DNA of 64,000 nt from Streptantibioticus ferralitis (GTDB lineage: Bacteria; Actinomycetota; Actinomycetes; Streptomycetales; Streptomycetaceae). The DNA is taken from assembly GCF_029223525.1 (NCBI RefSeq), contig NZ_JARHTQ010000031.1, forward strand, positions 1 to 64,000, given 5' to 3'. The translations under genes and the position numbers were made by a program. Positions 43,727 through 53,294 of this stretch are shown piece after piece. Numbering within the stretch: the first letter of the stretch is position 1; each line of letters opens with the position of its first letter. A model generated the notes under the pieces. It made no database searches. It saw only the letters and a list, made by a program, of their open reading frames with translations, and had not been told where the DNA came from.

Positions 43727-44306
43727 ATGGTGCGCGCAGGACTCTCCGCCACCCGGCCGGCGGCGGCAGCCGCGGAGATGGCGGACGAGGTCGGCCTCGA
43801 CAAGGTCACGGTGTCCGCGCTCGCGGCGGCACTTCGCTGTCAACGACGCGAGCTTGTACTCGCACGTCAAGAACCTGCGGGAGCTACGTGTTCGGGTCGC
43901 CCTGCCGGCCGCCCAGGAGATGACCGACCGCATCGCGGCGGCCGTCGCGGGCCGGGCCGGCAAGGACGCACTCGTCGCCTTCGCCAACGCCTACCGGCAG
44001 TACGCCCTCGAACACCCCGGACGCTACGCGGCGACCCAGATGCAGTTCGACCCGGAGGAAGTCGCCGACTCCGTCGGGTTCCACCGCAGCGCCGAGCTCA
44101 CCTACGGCATGCTGCGCGCCTACGGCCTCACCGAGCCGGACCTGACCGACGCGGGCCGCCTGCTGCGCAGAGCCTTCCACGGCTACGTCCACCTGGAGTT
44201 CACCGGCGGTTTCGGAGACCCCCGCGACGTACAGGAGTCCTGGTCGCGCTCACCGGTGTTCGGTGATGTTGGCGGGGACTTGCGGAGCTTTGGGTCCGGC
44301 AGGTGA
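43727..44306 (+). pseudogene. TetR-family regulator with a frameshift
   Basis: From ATG 43727 (GGAGGT 6 bp upstream) the frame gives MVRAGLSATRPAAAAAEMAD and EVGLDKVTVSALAAAL. The helix-turn-helix then continues in the next frame as HFAVNDASLYSHVKNLRELR. The WHG-type C-domain (RLLRRAFHGYVHLEFTGGFG) follows, ending at 44306 with an atypical tail. The shift lies near 43836, where one base too many is present in a GCGGCGGC stretch. Corrected, it is a ~190-residue TetR protein. Confidence 0.75.
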
Positions 44307-44382
44307 TGCAGCGAGCTGGGCTGATGTGTCGGCGCGCCCGTGATCACGCTGTCGGCGCCCGTCGCCACCGCGCGTGCGGTCA

Positions 44383-44994
44383 TCATTCCCAGCCTCGCCA
44401 GATGTTCTCGAAGGCCGCCTCGTCGATGGCCCGCCGATGCCGTTCGAACTCCAGATCCTTCAACGCGTCATCGACGGTGGCCAGCACCGTCGCCACCGGG
44501 TCGTCCGCCGGGCTGGGCGAGTCCTCATTTTGCTTGTCGCGGATCCCGATGGCCGCCGCGAGCGCGGCGAGGACGGGCTCGTCCGACGTCCAGCGGTCCG
44601 CCGCCTCACGGCGGGCGGGTGAGTCGACGAGCACCATCTGACCGGCCCGGAAGGGCGTCCAGCGGGCGCGGCGTTCCTGGGTGAGCTGCCCTTCCGCCTG
44701 GAGGGCGGCCAGATAGGCCGCTGACAGGCCCCGGCCTCTGCGCCACAGCCAGTCGTCGATTGACTCGTACGGCGCCTCCTGGACAAGAGTCGCGGCGGCC
44801 TCGTCCAACAGGCGATCAGCTATCGCTGGCCGGTAGGTCGGCACGATGCGATCGCCGTCCAGCCGGATGGCTTCGGCGTTCAGGAGGTCGATCAGCTCGG
44901 CTCCAGCGAGCGCAAGCGACAGGTTGCCGCGCCCCAGTGGGCGACTGGACGCCATGTCGATGGCACCGATGAGCAGGTCCCGAGGTGTGGTCAT
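44383..44994 (-). CDS. GPP34-family phosphoprotein
   Basis: A 203-residue protein beginning MTTPRDLLIGAIDMASSRPL and GNLSLALAGAELIDLL, with DDWLWRRGRGLSAAYLAALQ and RWTPFRAGQMVLVDSPARRE. This matches the bacterial relatives of Golgi phosphoprotein 3. In eukaryotes the family binds phosphoinositides; in actinobacteria its function is unknown. It is soluble and mainly helical. The ATG at 44994 is the family start. Confidence 0.87.
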   Translation of the reverse strand: MTTPRDLLIGAIDMASSRPLGRGNLSLALAGAELIDLLNAEAIRLDGDRIVPTYRPAIADRLLDEAAATLVQEAPYESIDDWLWRRGRGLSAAYLAALQAEGQLTQERRARWTPFRAGQMVLVDSPARREAADRWTSDEPVLAALAAAIGIRDKQNEDSPSPADDPVATVLATVDDALKDLEFERHRRAIDEAAFENIWRGWE

Positions 44995-45076
44995 GAACGG
45001 CTCCACGTCAGAGGCATAAGGGGTGATGCGTCGCTGATCAGCTGGCCCGGTACTCGGCGTGAGGCAAGCGGTGAGA

Positions 45077-45244
45077 TCAGCTGACATCGTCCGGGGCCGC
45101 TGCGACCGCTGGACGGGTTCGCTTTGCACAGCCGGCGGGCGTGAAGTCCGGCCCGGCACCGTCGACCTGCTCCAGATGGGCCAGGCCTTCTTCCCTCGGT
45201 ATGCCAGCCCGGACGCGCAGGTGATTGATCGGGTATGTGGCCAT
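45077..45244 (-). CDS. Small unknown protein, possibly a truncated gene
   Basis: A 55-residue frame from ATG 45244: MATYPINHLRVRAGIPREEG, LAHLEQVDGAGPDFTPAGCA, then an Arg/Ala-rich end. The first 35 residues look like the start of a small ferredoxin-fold (DUF1330-like) protein and the rest does not, so it is probably cut short. Confidence 0.4.
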   Translation of the reverse strand: MATYPINHLRVRAGIPREEGLAHLEQVDGAGPDFTPAGCAKRTRPAVAAAPDDVS

Positions 45245-45737
45245 GTCCCGCCTCTCGGATCGTGTCGTGTCGAGCCGCTACCCAGGCCGGTGCACGGGCT
45301 GCTGACGCCTGGGTGACGGATGCCCGTCGGCTGAGCTCGATGCCGCTGAGGCCAGTCCTGATCGGGCTAGCGGCCGGAGACGTCCGTCCCTTCTGCGCCC
45401 ATGGTTCCACTCCGCGCGCACCGACGCCGGTCCGGGTGAACCGGCACGGCTCGACGAGGAAGCGCCGGCCCTCCGGTGTGTAGCCGTCGACGGTCGCTCG
45501 CAGGTTGCCCAGCGGTTGGGGCCCCTGCCGTCCGCTCTCGTGGTGGTCACCCGGTTGGCCTCACGCGGAAGACGACCGTGCCTGCCGTGGGCGTCGGGCA
45601 CAGGCTCAAGCAGTGTTTCCGTCATTTGCACCTGATGGGGACCGCTGAGTGCGCGAGTGTTGCCGGGACCGTGGATTTCGTGAGCGAGTGGTGGGCTGGT
45701 CGTCCGCGAGCCGATGCCGAAGTTCGGCCCCAGTGGG
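45245..45737. other. Intergenic region without a supported gene
   Basis: About 490 bp with no convincing frame, repeat or RNA gene. Confidence 0.45.
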
Positions 45738-46532
45738 CTAGGGGAGGATGGAGTCGACGTAGCCGCCGTCTACCCGTAGTGCTCCTCCGGTTGTCGCGGA
45801 TGCTTGGTGGGAGCTGAGGTAGACGACCATGTTCGCGATTTCCTCGGGTTCGATGAGCCGTTGGAGCAGCGACTGCGGACGGTGTTCACGCATGAACCGC
45901 CGTTGTGCCTCGTCCCACGGGAGGCTTCGGTCCACCAGTTGGTAGACGAAGTCTTCCACGCCTTCGGTGTGGGTGGGTCCGGCGATGACGGCGTTCACGG
46001 TGACTCCGGTGCCGGCGGCCGCCTTGGCGAATCCCCGGCCTACTGCCAGCAGAGCCGTTTTGGACATCCCGTAGTGGATCATCTCCGCGGGGATGACCAC
46101 TGCCGAGTCGCTCGCGATGTATTGGATGCGACCCCAGCCCTGCTCGGTCATGGCTGGCAGGTACCTGCGGGTGAGCCGGACGGCCGCGAGGACGTTGATG
46201 TCGAAGTATCGGCGCCACTCCTCGTCGGTGATCTCCAGGGCGGGCGCGGCTCCGAAGACGCCCAGGTTGTTGATGAGGATGTCCACGTGGGGCAGGGCCT
46301 GAGCGGCCTGGTCGGTTCCTTCTTGCGACGTCACATCCGCCGGTACGGGGACGAAGTCGCCGTGCGGGGCCTGCTCGCTGAGACGGTTGATCGCTTCCTC
46401 GACGCGGGCGGGGCTGCGGCCGTTGATCCCCACTCGTGCCCCCGCGCGGGCGAGCCCAGCGGCGATCGCGGCCCCGATGCCTTGTGTCGATCCGGTGACC
46501 AGGGCGGTGCGTCCCGTCAGATCCAGCTGCAT
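45738..46532 (-). CDS. Short-chain dehydrogenase/reductase
   Basis: A 264-residue classical SDR: VTGSTQGIGAAIAAGLARAG, LINNLGVFGAAP, YIASDSAVV with the catalytic Ser region, YGMSKTALL with Tyr and Lys, and ATTGGALRVDGGYVDSILP. Residues after the Ser (IQYIASDSA) differ slightly from the usual SSxxG. The middle insertion (GPTHTEGVEDFVYQLVDRSL) marks the subgroup of oxidoreductases often found alone. The substrate is unknown. No regulator is adjacent. Confidence 0.88.
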   Translation of the reverse strand: MQLDLTGRTALVTGSTQGIGAAIAAGLARAGARVGINGRSPARVEEAINRLSEQAPHGDFVPVPADVTSQEGTDQAAQALPHVDILINNLGVFGAAPALEITDEEWRRYFDINVLAAVRLTRRYLPAMTEQGWGRIQYIASDSAVVIPAEMIHYGMSKTALLAVGRGFAKAAAGTGVTVNAVIAGPTHTEGVEDFVYQLVDRSLPWDEAQRRFMREHRPQSLLQRLIEPEEIANMVVYLSSHQASATTGGALRVDGGYVDSILP

Positions 46533-46874
46533 CGATGTCCTCCTCGGTCCGGCCGACTGCCTACTGCCCGATCATCGGGTTCGTCGACGGATCGCGCCGC
46601 CCGACGTCCTGGCGCGCATACCGCCGTCCAGGTGGAGCGGCCATGTGGTGGCGGGCAGCGGCCCGGCGCTCGGCAGATCCCGGGTTGGGGAGTGGTGGGC
46701 GTTGTTCTCCTCGGGGCACCTCGGCGTCTGGACCATCAGCGGTACCCCGGCCGGTGCCGAGATGAGGCGCCCGGCTGGGCGTGTCGGATTGCGGGTCCGC
46801 GCCGTGCTCGTGGTGTGCGTGGGCGGACTGCGCACTGCTCCGGGCCACCGTGGCTTCCGCCATGAGCTGCGCCT
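46533..46874. other. Gap with a possible coding scrap
   Basis: About 340 bp. One plus frame contains EWWALFSSGHLGVWTISGTP, which looks like protein, but it has no start, end or family I recognize. Confidence 0.35.
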
Positions 46875-47243
46875 TCAGCGTGCGTCGCTGCCCCGGCAGA
46901 CGGGGTGCTCGGCAGACCGGGTGCTGATGGCCAGCGACGACTGCCGGTTGAACCTGGGAGTCCGGAGCATCGTTGGCGCGACTGAACTGCCAGCATGGCG
47001 GTGGCTGGTGCGGCTGGTCATTCGGGCCTTGCAGTCGATCAGGGCAACTCGCCGGCCGTTGGCAGCGATCAGGTCAGGTGTCCAGCGCAACGAACTGTCG
47101 ATACGGCGCAAGGCAAAACGGACGGCGTTACTCAGCACGCCTTGGCCCCAGGCGTCGACTGCCCATCCGCGCCGGGTGAGTTCCCAGGCGACACATTCCT
47201 CATGGGCATCGCCTGCGATCTTCCTCTCTTGAAAGCTCGCCAT
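46875..47243 (-). CDS. PD-(D/E)XK nuclease-like protein, probably truncated
   Basis: From ATG 47243 the protein reads MASFQERKIAGDAHEECVAW, ELTRRGWAVDAWGQGVLSNA, LRWTPDLIAANGRRVALIDC and KARM. The PD...DxK spacing (TPD, then IDCK) matches the active site of restriction-endonuclease-fold proteins. After about residue 80 the sequence turns into Ser/Arg-rich codons unlike the family, so the C-terminus is likely lost to a shift or deletion. Such genes often travel on integrative elements. Confidence 0.5.
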   Translation of the reverse strand: MASFQERKIAGDAHEECVAWELTRRGWAVDAWGQGVLSNAVRFALRRIDSSLRWTPDLIAANGRRVALIDCKARMTSRTSHRHAGSSVAPTMLRTPRFNRQSSLAISTRSAEHPVCRGSDAR

Positions 47244-47475
47244 ACCGACCAGTGTTGCGCATCGTCTGCGGGCCGAACCGAGGGACGGACGCCAATGGGC
47301 CAGGTCAGGACAGCCGAGTTGGCGCTCGTCCTTGGCCGTCAATGTTCATAGTTGTTCGCTGGAGTCTCATGGCGTCTCACTGCGGACACTGAAGGTTGAC
47401 TGGATCTCACCCCTGAGCCAGGAACGGAGTGGGGTGCCAGAGGGACCTGAAACGGAGAAGGCGGTCAAGAGGTCG

Positions 47476-47862
47476 TCATGGGGGAGAAGCTCCTGCGCCA
47501 TCGGCCAGGGCTAGGGTTTCGTCCGAGGCACGCTGGCGCTGGCCGACGTAGCGGGCGTGCTCGGCGCCTGCGGATGTTGTAAGTCGTGCTGCGCACTCGC
47601 CCATAGACGGCGGGCCTGCAACTGAGATGCGGGCTGCTTGCTCTACCAGAGCACGCACCGTGTCGCCGATGGCATCAACTTCGTGGGCGGACGGCATGCA
47701 CTTCTGGAGGTGGGCGCGCCGGCCGGGCTGATCGGCGCGAGCCCGCCGTTCCTCGCGTGCTTGGCGGCTCGCGGTGGCGGTCCGCGCGAAATTGTCGAAC
47801 GCACCCATGAACCCTTCATATGCCTCGAGTGAGCCGTACCGGAACGGCGAGAACGACGCCAT
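47476..47862 (-). CDS. Hypothetical protein, 128 residues
   Basis: The frame opens MASFSPFRYGSLEAYEGFMG and AFDNFARTATASRQAREERR with good codon bias. It continues with VDAIGDTVRALVEQAARISV and ends with ETLALADGAGASPP. It is predicted helical and soluble, with no known domain. The start shares the MASF opening with the neighbouring nuclease-like gene, probably by chance. Confidence 0.45.
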   Translation of the reverse strand: MASFSPFRYGSLEAYEGFMGAFDNFARTATASRQAREERRARADQPGRRAHLQKCMPSAHEVDAIGDTVRALVEQAARISVAGPPSMGECAARLTTSAGAEHARYVGQRQRASDETLALADGAGASPP

Positions 47863-48025
47863 CCATCGACGCCGAGGCCGCCGCCCGCGCAGATCAGGCG
47901 GGCACCGTCATAGGTCAGGCCAAGTCGCAAGACGGTCGAGTCAAGTCGGCAACGTTCGCAGATCTGTTGGGAAGTATTCCATCGTGTGTGAATGGGGGGC
48001 GAGGCGCGCAGATTTGTGTTTTCTA

Positions 48026-48044
48026 TTGACTAGTTATGTTGACT
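48026..48044 (+). promoter_or_regulatory. A+T-rich promoter-like region with two TTGACT words
   Basis: TTGACT occurs at 48026 and again at 48039, in a locally A+T-rich stretch 80-95 bp before the first alpha-galactosidase gene. They may be alternative -35 elements or a regulator half-site pair. No clean -10 is visible. Confidence 0.35.
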
Positions 48045-48120
48045 TTGGTTCGCTTGGCACGCCCTGCGCAAGGCATCAGATCCGCGACCGTCCGTTGCCT
48101 CCTCGGACTCAGGAGAACCG

Positions 48121-50214
48121 ATGCGCAAGATGTGGGCCGCCCTCATAGCGGCCGCGCTGACAGTGGTACCTCTCGCGGTTGTCCCCTTCGCCGCCACTCC
48201 GGCCGAAGCTGTCGACAACGGCTTGGCCCTCACCCCGCCGATGGGCTGGAACGACTGGAACGCCTTCGGCTGCAACGTCAGCGAGCAACTCGTCGAGCAG
48301 ACCGCAGACAAGATCGTCTCCAGCGGGCTTCGGGCCGCCGGCTATCAGTACCTCAACATCGACGACTGCTGGATGGGCAAGTCCCGTGACAGCGGCGGCA
48401 ATCTCGTCCCCGACTCGACCAAGTTCCCACACGGCATCAAAGGCGTTGCCGACTACGTACACGCCAAGGGCCTCAAGCTCGGCATCTACGAAAGCGCCGG
48501 CACGATGACCTGCGCCGGGTACCCCGGCAGCCTCGGCCATGAGCAACAGGACGCGAACACCTTCGCCACCTGGGGTGTCGACTACCTGAAGTACGACAAC
48601 TGCAACAACATGGGCATACCGGCCCGGCAGCGTTACCAGGCCATGGGCGACGCCCTGGCCAAGACCGGCCGCCCGATCGTCTACAGCCTCTGTGACTGGG
48701 GCGAGGAGAATGTGCCGAGTTGGGGAGGCTCGGTCGGCAACCTCTGGCGTACCACCGGCGACATCGACGCCTCGTATGGTCGGATGCTCGCCATCTTCCA
48801 CCAGAACGTCAACCTCGCCGCCGCGGCCGGTCCGGGCTCCTGGAACGACCCGGACATGCTGGAAGTCGGCAACGGTATGACGCCGACCGAGGACCGCACC
48901 GAGTTCTCGCTGTGGGCCGAGATGGCCGCACCGCTGATCTCGGGCACCGACCTGCGCAGCGCAAGCGCCGACACCCTCGCGATATACGGCAACAAGGAAG
49001 TCATCGCCGTCGACCAGGACAAGCTCGGCAGGCAGGGAAAGCCAGTCAGTATGGCAGGCGGGCTGGACGTACTGGCCAAGCCCCTCGCCGACGGAAGTGT
49101 CGCGGTGACCTTGTTCAACGAGAACACCACGCCCGCCGTCATCTCCACCACGGCTTCGGCGATCGGGCTGGGGGCCGCCAAGGACTACACCGTGCGAGAC
49201 CTCTGGGCGCACCGCACGACCGAGACCGCCAAGGCCATCAGCGGCTTCGTGCCCGGACACGGCACGGTGATGTACCGGGTCGCACCCACCCGCAGACCGG
49301 ACGCTTATGCGCCCAACGTAGTTGTGGACACCACAGGGTCCGGCTGGTCGGCCGGCAGCTCCGCCACGGTGACCTCGACCGTCACCGACAACGGTGCGCG
49401 GGCCGCCACCGATGTCCGCCTTGGGGTCCATGTCCCCGCCGGGTGGACCGTCACCCCGCTCACCCGCACCCGTTTCGCCCGGGTGCCCAGCGGCGGTCAG
49501 GCCGTCGCCAGGTTCCGGGTGACCGCCCCTGCCGTCCTCCCCGCTCCGATCACCCGTACCACCGTCACCGCGGTCGCGTCCGTCCACGGGCCGGGCGGCA
49601 GCCAGACGGTGACCGCGCCGAACCCGGTGGAGCTCTCCGCCCCGGTCCGGGCGCCGTTCAAGACCTTCTCCGACAACACGGCCACCTTCGGTGCGCAGGA
49701 CAGTAGGCTCGCCATCGATGGCGCGGGCGCGGACTTGTGGGACGGCACCGACCAGTACAGCGCGATCTACCAGCAGGGCGCGGAGCACGACGGCTCCACC
49801 ACGGTTGTCAAGGTGACCGCCCAGGCCGACACCAGCGAGTGGGCGAAGGCCGGGATCATGGTGCGAGATGACATCACCAAGCCCGGCAGTTCTCCCGGCT
49901 ACCTGATCCTCGCCGAGGCCCCTGGCAAGGGCTACGTCCTGCAGTGGGACAGCACCGGCAGCGGGCGTCTGGACTCCAACAGCGCCCCGCCCAACGAGGG
50001 CAGCGGCACCGCCGCCTACCCCAGCTGGCTCAAGTTGGTCCGCTCCGGGTCCACTTACACCGGCTACTACTCGACCGACGGCACCGACTGGACCCAGGTC
50101 GCCGCGGCCACACTTCCCGGCGTGACCGCCACTCAGGATGTCGGTGTGTTCACCAGTTCCCACAGCGAAGGCGCCAGCGGCGAAGCAGACTTCGCGGGAT
50201 TCACCCAGAACTGA
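48121..50214 (+). CDS. Secreted GH27 alpha-galactosidase with NEW3 and C-terminal lectin-like domain
   Basis: A 697-residue exported enzyme with a signal peptide cut after ATPAEA. The GH27 catalytic barrel (~33-300) shows LTPPMGWNDWNAFGCNVSE, INIDDCWMGK-type NIDDCWM, YLKYDNC with the nucleophile Asp, WRTTGDIDASY with the acid/base Asp, and SWNDPDMLEVGN. A beta-sandwich C-domain and an NPCBM-associated NEW3 domain (~400-500) follow, then a DUF1349/concanavalin-like module (~520-697: WAKAGIMVRDDITKPG, SGEADFAGF). It releases alpha-linked galactose from plant galactomannan or raffinose-type sugars. The ATG at 48121 follows AGGAGA. Confidence 0.92.
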   Translation: MRKMWAALIAAALTVVPLAVVPFAATPAEAVDNGLALTPPMGWNDWNAFGCNVSEQLVEQTADKIVSSGLRAAGYQYLNIDDCWMGKSRDSGGNLVPDSTKFPHGIKGVADYVHAKGLKLGIYESAGTMTCAGYPGSLGHEQQDANTFATWGVDYLKYDNCNNMGIPARQRYQAMGDALAKTGRPIVYSLCDWGEENVPSWGGSVGNLWRTTGDIDASYGRMLAIFHQNVNLAAAAGPGSWNDPDMLEVGNGMTPTEDRTEFSLWAEMAAPLISGTDLRSASADTLAIYGNKEVIAVDQDKLGRQGKPVSMAGGLDVLAKPLADGSVAVTLFNENTTPAVISTTASAIGLGAAKDYTVRDLWAHRTTETAKAISGFVPGHGTVMYRVAPTRRPDAYAPNVVVDTTGSGWSAGSSATVTSTVTDNGARAATDVRLGVHVPAGWTVTPLTRTRFARVPSGGQAVARFRVTAPAVLPAPITRTTVTAVASVHGPGGSQTVTAPNPVELSAPVRAPFKTFSDNTATFGAQDSRLAIDGAGADLWDGTDQYSAIYQQGAEHDGSTTVVKVTAQADTSEWAKAGIMVRDDITKPGSSPGYLILAEAPGKGYVLQWDSTGSGRLDSNSAPPNEGSGTAAYPSWLKLVRSGSTYTGYYSTDGTDWTQVAAATLPGVTATQDVGVFTSSHSEGASGEADFAGFTQN

Positions 50215-50220
50215 CATCCG

Positions 50221-50250
50221 CGGCGGAGCGGCCCGCCAGCCGCTCCGCCG
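50221..50250 (+). terminator. Hairpin between the two GH27 genes
   Basis: An 11-bp perfect stem (CGGCGGAGCGG with CCGCTCCGCCG) and an 8-nt loop, starting 6 bp after the first gene's stop. It may terminate or attenuate transcription into the second gene. Confidence 0.7.
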
Positions 50251-50289
50251 CCGTCCAACCCCATTCCCCACACACCGGTGGAGCTCCCC

Positions 50290-51987
50290 ATGCGTGCCCT
50301 TCCACGCCTGCTCCTGTCCCTGTCCATCGCACTCCCCGCGCTCTCCCTCTCCCTGCTCGCCACCACCCCCGCCCACGCCTTGGACAACGGCCTGGCTCGC
50401 ACCCCGCCGATGGGTTGGAACAGCTGGGACACCTTCGGTTGCAACGCCAACGAGCAGATCGTCAAGGACACCGCCGACTTCATGGTCTCCAGCGGCATGC
50501 GCGACGCCGGATACCAGTACCTCACCATCGACGACTGCTGGATGAGCCGCTCCCGCGACGCGGGCGGCAACCTCGCCCCCGACCTGCAGAAGTACCCTGA
50601 CGGCCTGGCCGCCCTCGCTGCCTACGTTCACAGCAAGGGGCTGAAGTTCGGCGTCTACGAGAGCCCGACCTACCACACCTGCCAGGGCTTCCCCGGAAGT
50701 CTGGACCATGAACAGCAGGACGCCCGGACCTTCGCCTCTTGGGGCGTCGACTTCCTCAAGTACGACAACTGCCTTGCCAGCGACCCCTCTCAACGAGTCG
50801 GCGACGAGCGTCTCCCACTGCAGACGCGTGACGGCTGGATGCGCGACGCGCTTGCCGCCACCGGCCGGCCGATCGTCTTCAGCCTCTCCCTGCAGCCTGC
50901 GGCCCAGGGCGAGACACCGTGGGTGTGGGGCAGGAGCGTGGCCAACATGTGGCGCATCGACGGCGACCGCGACGCCTCCTTCGCCGGCCTCACCCGACTC
51001 ATTCACGCCGACCTGGGCAAGTCGCAGTACGCCGGTCCCGGCGCCTGGAACGACATCGACATGCTGGAGACCGGCAACTACGCCTCGGCTTCTCGGGACC
51101 CCAACCAGCGCTTGACCTACGATCAGGAGAAGTCCGAACTCTCGGCCGCCGCCGTGCTCGCCGCCCCGCTGATCTCCGGCGCCGACCTGCGCACCGCCGC
51201 CACGGCGGGCAGCTCAGGCTTCCCGATCAGTCAGCAGGACCTGAGCGTCTACCTCAACAAGGATGTCATCGCCGTCGACCAGGACAGCCTCGGTCAACAA
51301 GGCACCGCCGTCACCACCACCACCACCAACGGCCTTGATGTGCTGCGCCGCCCGCTGGCAGGCGGTGATGTCGCGGTGGCCCTGCTCAACGAGACCTCCG
51401 CGCCCGCCACCATCTCCACCACCGCCACAGCCGTGGGCCTGCCCGCCAGCAACGCCGGATACACACTCAACGACCTGTGGGCGCACACGAGTTCAGTCAG
51501 CGCCGACGGCACCATCAGCGCCACCGTCCCGGCCGGCGGTACGGTGCTCTACCGGGTGACTCCGCACTCTGGCACCACGAGCCCGGCGCAGCCGCTCGTC
51601 TCCGCCGCCTCCGGCCGCTGCCTGGACGCCTGGGACAACCAGACCTCTCCTGGCACGAAGATCGAGATCTGGGACTGCAACGGCGGCGCCAACCAGGAGT
51701 GGTCCTCGACCCCAGGGGGCGATCTACGCGCCTACAACGGCGCCCGGTGTCTCGGTGCCGCGAACGGCACCCTGGCCTGGGGCACTGCGGTGGTCATCCA
51801 GCCCTGCGACGGCAGCGCCGGACAGAAGTGGAGACTCAACTCGGACGGCTCCATCACCAATCCGACGCAGTACGGCATCTGTCTTGACGTGACCAGAGGC
51901 AACGTCCCGGCCGGGCAGGTCAACGGCACCACCGTCGAGGTCTACGGCTGCAACGGTGGCGCGAACCAGCGCTGGACCGAGCGGTGA
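50290..51987 (+). CDS. Secreted GH27 alpha-galactosidase with ricin-type (CBM13) lectin
   Basis: A 565-residue exported enzyme (signal peptide cut near TPAHA). The GH27 barrel has RTPPMGWNSWDTFGCNANEQ, LTIDDCWMSRSRDAGGN, FLKYDNC with the nucleophile, WRIDGDRDASF with the acid/base Asp and WNDIDMLETGNY. Three CBM13 repeats close the protein (NQEW, GQKW and NQRW motifs, ~440-565). It differs from its upstream paralogue in lacking the NEW3 domain and having a lectin instead, so the pair probably binds different parts of a polymer. The ATG at 50290 has GGTGGAG; a GTG 12 bp upstream is less likely. Confidence 0.92.
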   Translation: MRALPRLLLSLSIALPALSLSLLATTPAHALDNGLARTPPMGWNSWDTFGCNANEQIVKDTADFMVSSGMRDAGYQYLTIDDCWMSRSRDAGGNLAPDLQKYPDGLAALAAYVHSKGLKFGVYESPTYHTCQGFPGSLDHEQQDARTFASWGVDFLKYDNCLASDPSQRVGDERLPLQTRDGWMRDALAATGRPIVFSLSLQPAAQGETPWVWGRSVANMWRIDGDRDASFAGLTRLIHADLGKSQYAGPGAWNDIDMLETGNYASASRDPNQRLTYDQEKSELSAAAVLAAPLISGADLRTAATAGSSGFPISQQDLSVYLNKDVIAVDQDSLGQQGTAVTTTTTNGLDVLRRPLAGGDVAVALLNETSAPATISTTATAVGLPASNAGYTLNDLWAHTSSVSADGTISATVPAGGTVLYRVTPHSGTTSPAQPLVSAASGRCLDAWDNQTSPGTKIEIWDCNGGANQEWSSTPGGDLRAYNGARCLGAANGTLAWGTAVVIQPCDGSAGQKWRLNSDGSITNPTQYGICLDVTRGNVPAGQVNGTTVEVYGCNGGANQRWTER

Positions 51988-52006
51988 GGTCGGGTGAGTT
52001 CTGGAT

Positions 52007-52395
52007 CTAGTGGCGTAGCCGGGTGAGGCTCTGGGCTGCGGCGCCGTCGACGTCCCCGTGATGCACCCGAGCGCCTACGGCCCGTTGGGGGTAGATGTCG
52101 CCGACGTGCTTCAGTCGAGCCACTGTTTTGGCGTCGCGCTCTGTGAAAAGCAGGTCCAGCGCAGCTCGTGCTGGAACAGATGCTTGGACGCAACCCGCAT
52201 GGCGATCTCCGCCGATCGGGGCTCGCCGTTTTCGTAGCGGCCCTTGCCGGCGTACCCGTCCCGATACACCACATGCTTGTCACGAGACCCCGTCATCCCG
52301 CCGAACTGCGGTATGTAGCGGTCAAGCAAGTTGTGCTTGAACACGCTGGGCAGCGCCTGGGCCGCCCAGTAGGAGCCGCTCGTGCCAATCGACAT
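52007..52395 (-). pseudogene. Three-Cys-motif partner protein (TcmP-like), frameshifted and truncated
   Basis: From ATG 52395 the frame reads MSIGTSGSYWAAQALPSVFK, HNLLDRYIPQFGGMTGSRDK and VVYRDGYAGKGRYENGEPRS, the N-terminus of TcmP proteins, predicted methyltransferase-like enzymes. Near 52145 one T is missing on the minus strand, after which FFTERDAKTVARLKHVGD continues in the next frame to a stop at 52007. Only the N-terminal half of a ~300-residue protein is present. TcmP usually sits beside a three-Cys radical-SAM-like or phage-related gene, which is absent here. Confidence 0.7.
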
Positions 52396-52748
52396 CGAAA
52401 CCCCACCCCCGCCTCGCTCCTCACCGTCCTGTTGCTGGTGGTGAGGCCGCTGCTGGGAGGCGTAAAGACCGCCCCCATCCGCGTTCGCCGCCCGGCGTGC
52501 TGTGAGCGGAACTCCCGCGTCGACTTGGCGCAGCGGGACGCTGCGGTGCCGCATGCGGAGGCCGAGACGGTCTTCGCGGCACAGGCATCCGTGACAGCGC
52601 TATACGCGCCGGAATGCGCCGAACTGTGTCCCCGATCTATGAATCAGGAATCACTCCAGCCCCATCCGTCATAGAAGAGCGGCGGGAAACGAAGAGGGCG
52701 CGGGACCGTCGCCGGTCTCGCACCCTTCTTCGTTGCCGGTCGGGCCAA

Positions 52749-53228
52749 TCAGCTCGCTGAGGCGCCTGCGGCGGCCGACGCGGCGACGGCGGACGCGAAG
52801 TCGGGCTGCACGCCGAGTTGGGCGAGCATGACGCTGACGCCGACGTAGCAGTTGAACTCCTTGATCTTGCCGTCCTCGAGGTACCAGAAGTCGGCGGTCG
52901 GGATATCGAGCTTGGCGCCGGTCGGCTCGATGACGCCAGCCGGGGTCGGGAACGGCCCGGTGGCGGTGCCCTGGATGGACAGCTCGACCACGACCAGGTT
53001 GTCGTTGACGACGTGGAAGCGGTGCAGCTCCCGGTGGATGTCGGGCGCGAGCTGGCCCATGAACACGACCAGGTCGCCAAGGTGCTCGCCGCGGTAGGTG
53101 TCGCCGGCGACGATGTTGTTGAACACGCCGTCCTCGGCGAACAGGTCGATGAATCCCTGCACGTCCAGAACGCTGCCCTCGGCCGCGTGATAGGCCGCCC
53201 GAACGATCTCTTCTGCGCTGGTGGTCAT
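52749..53228 (-). CDS. SnoaL/NTF2-like protein
   Basis: A 159-residue protein of the nuclear-transport-factor-2 fold: EEIVRAAYHAAEGSVLDVQG, FIDLFAEDGVFNNIVAGDTY, RELHRFHVVNDNLVVVELSI and TADFWYLEDGKIKEFNCYVG. This group includes polyketide cyclases, ketosteroid isomerases and stress proteins; the active-site pair is not clear. GGAGGGG precedes ATG 53228. It lies downstream of a TetR gene on the same strand, with shared half-sites in both upstream regions. Confidence 0.87.
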   Translation of the reverse strand: MTTSAEEIVRAAYHAAEGSVLDVQGFIDLFAEDGVFNNIVAGDTYRGEHLGDLVVFMGQLAPDIHRELHRFHVVNDNLVVVELSIQGTATGPFPTPAGVIEPTGAKLDIPTADFWYLEDGKIKEFNCYVGVSVMLAQLGVQPDFASAVAASAAAGASAS

Positions 53229-53294
53229 GGTCCCGTCCCCTCCGAGAAGTAATTCTAATGCTTGATTGAATTGTTGCCCGCAGGGCGGCCACCT

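Noticed and set aside
46387..47232. Plus-strand 281-codon frame opposite the nuclease-like gene
   Set aside because: Its 3' half is antisense to a better-supported frame with a PD-(D/E)XK pattern; only a short central scrap looks protein-like.
48109..51006. A 965-codon open frame on the minus strand opposite the alpha-galactosidases
   Set aside because: It is a mirror of the high third-position G/C of two clear GH27 genes, has no family sequence and no ribosome site.
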